A stretch of 64,000 bases of DNA from Acetobacter indonesiensis (GTDB taxonomy: Bacteria > Pseudomonadota > Alphaproteobacteria > Acetobacterales > Acetobacteraceae). Below are positions 58,218-64,000 of the stretch, piece by piece. How positions within the stretch are numbered: the stretch's first letter is position 1; every line of letters begins with the position of its first letter. The DNA lies in contig NZ_BAMW01000045.1 in NCBI RefSeq assembly GCF_000963945.1, positions 1 through 64,000 on the forward strand, in the 5' to 3' direction. The notes under the pieces are model-generated. The model saw nothing but the letters and a program-made list of their open reading frames with translations. It was not told the DNA's origin and did not search any database. The translations under genes were made by a program, and so were the position numbers.

Positions 58218-60403
58218 CCGCCCGCAAAAATACGGGCGGCATCGGTTTTGTTGAACAAAGTCAGCAAGGTCTGCGCGGCGGGCGGTAAAGGCTGATTTTG
58301 ATCGGGTGCGGTATCGGGCAGGATGTGCTCTGCTTCCTCGTGCGCGGCATCTAACAGCATATCCACCAATATTTCTGACGCCATGCGGTAATCGGGCAGG
58401 CCAGATTGTCGGCGGCCTGTGACATCTCCCCCACCCCGCAGGCGGAAATCTTCATCAGCAATCAGAAAGCCGTCTTCTGTTTCCCGCAGACAGGTCAGAC
58501 GGCGGCGGGCTGTGTGCCCCAGCCCATCATCATGCAGCATCAGGCAGTAGGAGGCAGCAGCCCCCCGCCCAACGCGGCCACGTAACTGATGAAGCTGCGC
58601 CAGCCCGAATCGTTCAGCATGTTCAATCACCATGATGGTTGCGGTGGGGACGTCAACACCGACTTCAATGACCGTGGTGGCCACCAGCATACGTGTCTGG
58701 CCTTGGGCAAAGGCGCCTAGTGCTTCCTCACGCACTGCGGCGTCCTGTCGGCCATGGGCCAGCCCGGCTATTGGGCCAAATCGTTCTGTCAGTTCAGCAT
58801 GGCGGGCTTCTGCTGCGGCAATATCAAGGGCTTCACTTTCAGAAACGAGCGGGCATACCCAGAAAATCTGCGCCCCTTTGGCCAGAGCCCGGTCAAGACC
58901 AGCCAGAACCTCATCCATCGTGCCGATGCTATGCAGGGACGTTCGCACAGGTTGCCTGCCAGCGGGTTTTCCCTCCAGCTTGCTGATCTGCATATCGCCA
59001 AAACGGGTCAGCAATAACGTGCGGGGAATGGGGGTGGCCGTCATGACCAGCATGTCGGCGCTGTGCCCTTTTTCTACCAGTGCAAGGCGCTGCTCGACCC
59101 CGAAGCGGTGCTGTTCATCAATGACTGCCAGCCCCAAGTCTGCAAACTGCACGGTTTCCTGCACCAGTGCATGGGTGCCGACCACAAGCGGGGCTGTGCC
59201 ATCAGCAATGGCCTGAAGCACCTGTTTGCGGGCTTTGCCTTTGACCGAACTTGAAAGATACACCACCGGCACGGGGGAGAGGCGTTCAAACGTCGTAGCG
59301 TGCTGGCGCGCCAGAATTTCGGTCGGGGCCATGATGGCGGCCTGCGTCCCGGCTTCAACCGCACGCAACATAGATAGAAGCGCGACCAGCGTTTTCCCCG
59401 CGCCCACATCTCCTTGTAACAGGCGGCTCATCCGATACGGGGCGGCCATATCGGCTTCAATTTCAAACAGGGCTTTTTTCTGCCCTGTGGTGGGGGTGTG
59501 CCCAAACCGGGCGAGTGCCTGACGTTGCAGGTGCCCGTCTCCGGTCAGAGATCGACCCAGCCTGCTGCGGGATGCCCTTTGTGCAATACGGGTGGCAAGC
59601 TGGTCTGCAAGAAGTTCATCAAACGCCAGACGCGCCTGTGCGCGGGTTTGTTCGGCCCGCCAGTCTTCCCCTGTGTCACTACCTGGTATGCGGTCGGGAA
59701 ACTGCATCCATGTCAGGGCGGTGAGAAAATCCGGCCAGCGGCGACGCTTCAAGGTGGCAGCTGCATGCCATTCAGGCAGCGACGCGGGGAGGCGTTCCAG
59801 TGCTGCGGTCATGGCCTGCCGCACTTGTCCCGTAAACAGACCCGCTGTCAGGGGCCAGACCGGGTCTAATTTTGGAATACGGTCAGCGGAACGGGCGGGA
59901 AGCAGATAATCGGGACTGGTGATGGTCAGACGGTCATGAAACCGCTCGACTTTGCCAGAAGCGACTATGGATTCGCCCACCACAACCTGTTTGGCCTGCC
60001 ATGGCGAGAAGAAGGCCAGTTCAATGCGGCCGGTCTCATCTTCTATTGTCACGCGCCACGGCTGGCGGGTGCGTGGGGCCGGTGCGCGGATATCAAGAAC
60101 CACACCCGTTACCGTAGCAATTGTATCGGGGCTGAGTTGCGCCAGAAGCGGGCGGGCGCGTCGGTCAGTCACGCTTTCAGGCAGGCAGAACAGCAGGTCA
60201 AGCACGCGGGAACCCCCGGCAATGCGGCTGAGCAGCTTTGCGCGGGCCACGCTGACGCCGGGTAGGCTGTCAAGGGGAGCCAGAACGGCAGCAAGGGCTG
60301 AAAGATCAGCTTGCCCCGTAACCGGAGAGGATGTGATGGAGAAGGGACTGGACACCGGAGATGCAGAAGCCTCTGTTTGACGGCTGACAGACAGGAACGC
60401 CAA
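58214..60403 (-). CDS. recG: ATP-dependent DNA helicase RecG
   Basis: Remodels stalled replication forks and recombination intermediates. In 729 residues, an N-terminal wedge (OB-fold) domain (about 80-165) precedes the superfamily 2 helicase: GDVGAGKT (331-338), a DEQH box in VIDEQHRFGV, then VVSE-like motifs, and QLRGRVGRG near 590. All motifs are complete. The start at 60403 is 20 bases from the divergent sdhE gene. Confidence 0.95.
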   Translation of the reverse strand: MAFLSVSRQTEASASPVSSPFSITSSPVTGQADLSALAAVLAPLDSLPGVSVARAKLLSRIAGGSRVLDLLFCLPESVTDRRARPLLAQLSPDTIATVTGVVLDIRAPAPRTRQPWRVTIEDETGRIELAFFSPWQAKQVVVGESIVASGKVERFHDRLTITSPDYLLPARSADRIPKLDPVWPLTAGLFTGQVRQAMTAALERLPASLPEWHAAATLKRRRWPDFLTALTWMQFPDRIPGSDTGEDWRAEQTRAQARLAFDELLADQLATRIAQRASRSRLGRSLTGDGHLQRQALARFGHTPTTGQKKALFEIEADMAAPYRMSRLLQGDVGAGKTLVALLSMLRAVEAGTQAAIMAPTEILARQHATTFERLSPVPVVYLSSSVKGKARKQVLQAIADGTAPLVVGTHALVQETVQFADLGLAVIDEQHRFGVEQRLALVEKGHSADMLVMTATPIPRTLLLTRFGDMQISKLEGKPAGRQPVRTSLHSIGTMDEVLAGLDRALAKGAQIFWVCPLVSESEALDIAAAEARHAELTERFGPIAGLAHGRQDAAVREEALGAFAQGQTRMLVATTVIEVGVDVPTATIMVIEHAERFGLAQLHQLRGRVGRGAAASYCLMLHDDGLGHTARRRLTCLRETEDGFLIADEDFRLRGGGDVTGRRQSGLPDYRMASEILVDMLLDAAHEEAEHILPDTAPDQNQPLPPAAQTLLTLFNKTDAARIFAGG

Positions 60404-60423
60404 GGCTATAGGACAGCTACGCC

Positions 60424-60744
60424 ATGCAAGACAATTTTAGTGCCCCCACCGCCGATACTTCAGAAGAAGATCCGCTTGCCGCCCGTCGCCGCAGGCTGGT
60501 GTTCCGTGCCAACCATCGTGGCACGTTTGAGACCGACATTCTGATTGGTGGGTTTGTCGAAGCCAATGTAGGCACCATGACAGCGGCCGAGCTGGACGAC
60601 ATGGATGCCATTATGCAGATGCCAGACCCGGAACTGACAGACTGGCTGTTTGGCCGCCTGCCATTGCCTGAGGAAAAAGCAACCCCCATGTTACGCCGCA
60701 TGGTTGAAGCCTGCCGCGCAAAAGGAGCCGGGAAAACGGAATGA
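60424..60744 (+). CDS. sdhE: Succinate dehydrogenase flavinylation factor SdhE
   Basis: A small helical protein (106 residues) that helps attach FAD to succinate dehydrogenase in the cytoplasm. The NHRGTFETD segment corresponds to the family's RGxxE motif, and WLFGR with PLPEE near the end is typical. The stop overlaps the mfd start (ATGA), so the pair is translationally coupled; divergent with recG. Its presence fits the citric-acid-cycle theme of the window, but the linkage is also common elsewhere. Confidence 0.9.
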   Translation: MQDNFSAPTADTSEEDPLAARRRRLVFRANHRGTFETDILIGGFVEANVGTMTAAELDDMDAIMQMPDPELTDWLFGRLPLPEEKATPMLRRMVEACRAKGAGKTE

Positions 60745-63700
60745 CGGGAGACACGCGTGTTGAGGGGCGCATAGCGCCAGTCTGGGGCGTTGCAGATGGG
60801 TATGATGCCTTTCTGCTGGCACGTCGTGCCCGTGAACATAACGGGCCAGTTGTGCATATTGCCCGTGATGATGCCTCAACCGCGCGGCTGGCAGATTTGC
60901 TGGCCTATGTTGCGGCAGATGTGGAGACACTTCGCTTCCCCGCGTGGGATTGCCTGCCGTATGACCGTGTTTCCCCTAATCCGGCCATTGTGGCGGAACG
61001 TGTTGCCACGCTGACGCGCCTGCTGGAACCCAGCAATGGCAAACCCCGGCTTGTGCTGACAACTGTCGCTGCCGTTGTGCAGCGTGTCTCCCCACGCAAG
61101 ACATTTGAGGGGCAATCCCTGACGATCCGTCAGGGCGAGAGTCTGGATCAGGCTTTTCTGATCGAACTGCTGGTGGCCAACGGTTACACCCGCACGGATA
61201 CAGTTATGGAAGCTGGTGAGTTCGCCAGCAGGGGCGGGATATTCGACCTGTATCCCGCCGGTGCTGCTGAGCCGGTTCGGCTTGATCTGTTTGGGGACGA
61301 AGTTGAAAATATCCGTGCGTTTGACCCGGGCTCCCAACGGTCAACGGATAAACTGACAGAACTGACCTTGCGTCCTGTGTCTGAGTTTTCGCTCGACCCG
61401 GAGAGTATTTCGCGCTTCCGCTCTGGGTGGCGTGATGTGTTTGGACCTGCTGCGGCAAGTGATCCGCTCTACGAGCATGTCAGCGATGGACGGCGTTATC
61501 CGGGGTTGGAGCACTGGCTACCTTTGTTCCATACCCAGATGGAAACACTGTTCGACTATATGCCCAAGGCCTCGGTCTCGCTTGATTATCAGGCGGAGGA
61601 GGTTCTGAAGACCCGGCTTGAAATGATCGAGGATCATTATCAGGCCCGCCGTCAGCCACCGCGTGAAGGCGAGACCCCTTATCGCGCTCTGCCGCCGCAT
61701 TTGTTGTATCTGGATGCCAAGGGATGGGATGCCATTCTTGCACGTCTACCGGTGGTGGCGTTTAGCCCATATGCAAAGCCGGACGGGGCTAGCGGAATGG
61801 ATGTGGGTGGCCGTCCGGGCAAGATGTTCGCCAAAATTGTCCCCAATGCTCAGCGTGAGCAGGTTTTCACCCTGCTGGGTGAACAGGTACGGGACTGGGG
61901 GCAGGTTAATCGGCGCGCATACGTTACCGCGTGGAGCAAGGGCTCGCGTGAGCGTATTGGAACTTTGTTGCGTGAAAACGGCGTTGCGACCCAAAGCTAT
62001 GATAGTTGGGAGCAGGCTAAAAAGGCCAAACCCGGCTCGGTGGGGCTTCTGACACTTGGCCTTGAACGTGGCTTTGTGGCTGAAGATATGGCGTTTGTGT
62101 CCGAGCAGGATCTGCTGGGCGAACGGATTGGCCGACCACCGCGCCGCCGCCGCCGTGCGGATGAACTGATTGCCGAAGCTGGAGAAATAACAGCGGGTGA
62201 TCTGGTGGTGCATCAGGATTACGGTATTGGCCGCTACGATGGGCTTGAAACAGTCAGCGTTGGGGTGGCCCCGCATGATTGTTTGCGGCTGCTGTATGAC
62301 GGTAATGAAAAGCTGTATCTGCCCGTCGAAAATATCGAGCTTCTAAGCCGTTTTGGGTCTGATCAGGCTGGTGTGCCGCTGGATAAGTTGGGCGGCGTTG
62401 CGTGGCAGGGCCGCAAGGCGCGGATGAAGCAGCGCATCCGTGATATGGCTTCCGAACTGATCAGGACAGCAGCGGCGCGCGCCTTGAAAGAGGCTCCGGT
62501 TCTGGCCCCGGCGGAGGGGCTGTGGGACGAATTCTGTGCCCGCTTCCCGTTTGTCGAGACCGATGATCAGGCCCGTGCGATTGCCGATGTGCTGGAGGAT
62601 ATGGGGTCTGGCCGTCCGATGGACCGGCTGGTCTGCGGGGATGTCGGGTTTGGTAAAACCGAAGTCGCGCTGCGTGCTGCGTTTGTCGCGGCAATGTCAG
62701 GTGGGCAGGTAGCGGTGGTGGTGCCAACAACATTGTTGGCACGTCAGCATTACCGCACGTTTGCCGCACGGTTTGAGGGCTTTCCCATAAAATTTGCCCA
62801 GCTTTCCCGCATGGTAACGGCCAAGGACGCCACGGCCGTGCGCAAGGGTATGGAAGACGGTTCGGTCAACGTTGTGATCGGAACCCATGCGCTGCTGGCG
62901 AAAACCGTGAAGTTTGCTGCGCTCGAATTGCTGATTATTGATGAAGAACAGCATTTTGGCGTGAAGCATAAAGAAAAGCTGAAGGCACTGCGTGAAGACG
63001 TGCATGTGCTGACCCTTTCGGCCACCCCGCTGCCCCGAACCTTGCAGCTTTCCCTGTCCGGGGTGCGGGAAATGAGCCTGATTGCTACTCCGCCCACAGA
63101 CAGGCTGGCCGTTCGCACGTTCATCATGCCATTTGATAGTGTGGTGATTCGTGAGGCTATTCAGCGTGAGCGCTTCCGTGGGGGGCAGATTTTCTGCGTG
63201 GCCCCCCGCATTGAAGACCTTGATCGTCTGGCAGAGCGTTTGGCCGCCATTGTGCCGGATGCCAAACTGGTGCAGGCACATGGCAGGCTGACACCGACTG
63301 AACTTGAACGTGTCATGACCGAGTTTTCGGACGGCAAATATGACATCCTGCTGTCCACCAATATTGTGGAAAGCGGTCTGGATATGCCAGCCGTAAACAC
63401 CCTGATTATCCATCGGGCCGATATGTTCGGCCTTGGGCAGTTGTATCAGCTTCGTGGGCGTGTGGGGCGTGGCAAACAGCGTGGCTACGCTTATCTGACA
63501 TGGCCGCAAACGCATGTTTTATCGGCATCAGCCCAGAAGCGGCTTGAGGTCATGCAGACGCTCGACACATTGGGGGCGGGCTTTACACTTGCGTCTCATG
63601 ATCTGGATTTGCGTGGTGCGGGTAATCTGCTGGGTGACCAGCAGTCGGGCCATGTGCGTGAAGTCGGGATTGAGCTTTATCAGCAGATGCTGGAAGACGC

Positions 63701-64000
63701 TGTGGCTGATCTGCGCGCCGATGCTAGCCGCAGACGTGCGGAAGACAGGGACTGGACGCCCAACATTATTGTCGGGTTGCCAGTGCTTATTCCGGTTGAT
63801 TACGTGCCAGACCTGCCCGTCAGGTTGGGCCTTTATCGGCGTATCAGCGGTTTGGCATCAGATGCTGAACTTGAAGCAATGGAAGCTGAACTGGTGGACC
63901 GCTTCGGCGCTGTGCCGCCAGAAGTCAAAAACCTTCTGGATATTGTTGATCTTAAAAGATTATGCCGCGCATCGGGTATTGAGCGGCTGGAGGCTGGGCC
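60741..64000 (+). CDS. mfd: Transcription-repair coupling factor Mfd (partial, cut by the window end)
   Basis: Releases stalled RNA polymerase and recruits UvrA. The first 1086 residues are visible, and about 60-80 more are expected. The UvrB-like N-terminus comes first (a degenerate ATPase half with YDRVSPNPAI), then the RNA-polymerase-binding CarD/RID-like region near 485-545 (GDLVVHQDYGIGRY), the helicase with Walker A GDVGFGKT (about 633-640), the DEEQ box (734-737) and QLRGRVGRG. The frame is open to the last base. Confidence 0.96.
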   Translation, partial: MTGDTRVEGRIAPVWGVADGYDAFLLARRAREHNGPVVHIARDDASTARLADLLAYVAADVETLRFPAWDCLPYDRVSPNPAIVAERVATLTRLLEPSNGKPRLVLTTVAAVVQRVSPRKTFEGQSLTIRQGESLDQAFLIELLVANGYTRTDTVMEAGEFASRGGIFDLYPAGAAEPVRLDLFGDEVENIRAFDPGSQRSTDKLTELTLRPVSEFSLDPESISRFRSGWRDVFGPAAASDPLYEHVSDGRRYPGLEHWLPLFHTQMETLFDYMPKASVSLDYQAEEVLKTRLEMIEDHYQARRQPPREGETPYRALPPHLLYLDAKGWDAILARLPVVAFSPYAKPDGASGMDVGGRPGKMFAKIVPNAQREQVFTLLGEQVRDWGQVNRRAYVTAWSKGSRERIGTLLRENGVATQSYDSWEQAKKAKPGSVGLLTLGLERGFVAEDMAFVSEQDLLGERIGRPPRRRRRADELIAEAGEITAGDLVVHQDYGIGRYDGLETVSVGVAPHDCLRLLYDGNEKLYLPVENIELLSRFGSDQAGVPLDKLGGVAWQGRKARMKQRIRDMASELIRTAAARALKEAPVLAPAEGLWDEFCARFPFVETDDQARAIADVLEDMGSGRPMDRLVCGDVGFGKTEVALRAAFVAAMSGGQVAVVVPTTLLARQHYRTFAARFEGFPIKFAQLSRMVTAKDATAVRKGMEDGSVNVVIGTHALLAKTVKFAALELLIIDEEQHFGVKHKEKLKALREDVHVLTLSATPLPRTLQLSLSGVREMSLIATPPTDRLAVRTFIMPFDSVVIREAIQRERFRGGQIFCVAPRIEDLDRLAERLAAIVPDAKLVQAHGRLTPTELERVMTEFSDGKYDILLSTNIVESGLDMPAVNTLIIHRADMFGLGQLYQLRGRVGRGKQRGYAYLTWPQTHVLSASAQKRLEVMQTLDTLGAGFTLASHDLDLRGAGNLLGDQQSGHVREVGIELYQQMLEDAVADLRADASRRRAEDRDWTPNIIVGLPVLIPVDYVPDLPVRLGLYRRISGLASDAELEAMEAELVDRFGAVPPEVKNLLDIVDLKRLCRASGIERLEAG

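Overview
The window looks like a piece of an acetic acid bacterium chromosome (Alphaproteobacteria, Acetobacteraceae, most likely Acetobacter). The main pointer is the aar acetic-acid-resistance region: a 436-residue citrate synthase very close to what I recall of A. aceti AarA, sixA just downstream of it, and a 505-residue succinyl-CoA:acetate CoA-transferase (AarC) with Glu294 in place. Alphaproteobacterial gene orders (plsC-miaB-phoH-ybeY-corC, dsbA-smc, uvrC-pgsA-moaDE, tamA-tamB) and a GTTC-N7-GTTC SOS box at lexA agree. By eye the DNA is fairly GC-rich, with AT-rich pockets between genes. About 53 protein genes are supported, nearly all chromosomal housekeeping. I found no rRNA, tRNA, CRISPR array or prophage. 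The only mobile-element trace is a decayed IS5-family end at bases 1-182.

Layout. 0-3 kb: IS remnant, secD-secF (minus). 3-10.7 kb: oxidoreductase, class I ribonucleotide reductase (alpha, beta) behind possible NrdR boxes, a TrmN6-like methyltransferase divergent from a polyprenyl diphosphate synthase, and an Fsr-like exporter. 11-14.5 kb: pyrE-murI, an ELM1-family protein and two small unknown genes. 14.5-19.5 kb: the aar region (citrate synthase, sixA, chorismate mutase, a PPP-type phosphatase, AarC). 19.6-31 kb: a minus-strand block with an unknown membrane-anchored protein, a very long SMC, dsbA, corC, ybeY, phoH, miaB and plsC. 31-37.4 kb: tamA-tamB. 37.6-44 kb: xthA, an M19 dipeptidase, uvrC, pgsA, a lipoprotein, moaD-moaE. 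44-48.8 kb: a biotin locus, bioA divergent from bioF-bioH-bioCD, whose last gene is a BioC-BioD fusion. 49-55.5 kb: lexA, an OprB porin, moeA, rpmG, ftsB, eno, a DUF3429 membrane protein. 55.5-58.2 kb: thiO-thiS-thiG-thiE. 58.2-64 kb: recG, sdhE, and mfd cut by the window end.

How the genes work together. Citrate synthase, SixA, AarC and SdhE all bear on the citric acid cycle; AarC makes succinate from succinyl-CoA while activating acetate, so acetate can be burned off. The biotin locus encodes pimelate priming (BioC domain), ester release (BioH-like) and three of the four ring-assembly enzymes (BioF, BioA, BioD domain); bioB is absent. The thiamine operon makes the thiazole and joins it to the pyrimidine; thiC and thiD are absent. 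LexA, UvrC, RecG, Mfd and ExoIII form a scattered DNA-repair set.

Most notable items: the BioC-BioD fusion, the SMC with unusually long coiled-coil arms, tandem NrdR-like sites with a hairpin around the alpha-subunit stop codon, the lexA promoter/SOS box architecture, a DnaA-box-bearing AT-rich gap before uvrC, and several unassigned small genes. I did not see an obviously new multi-gene system.
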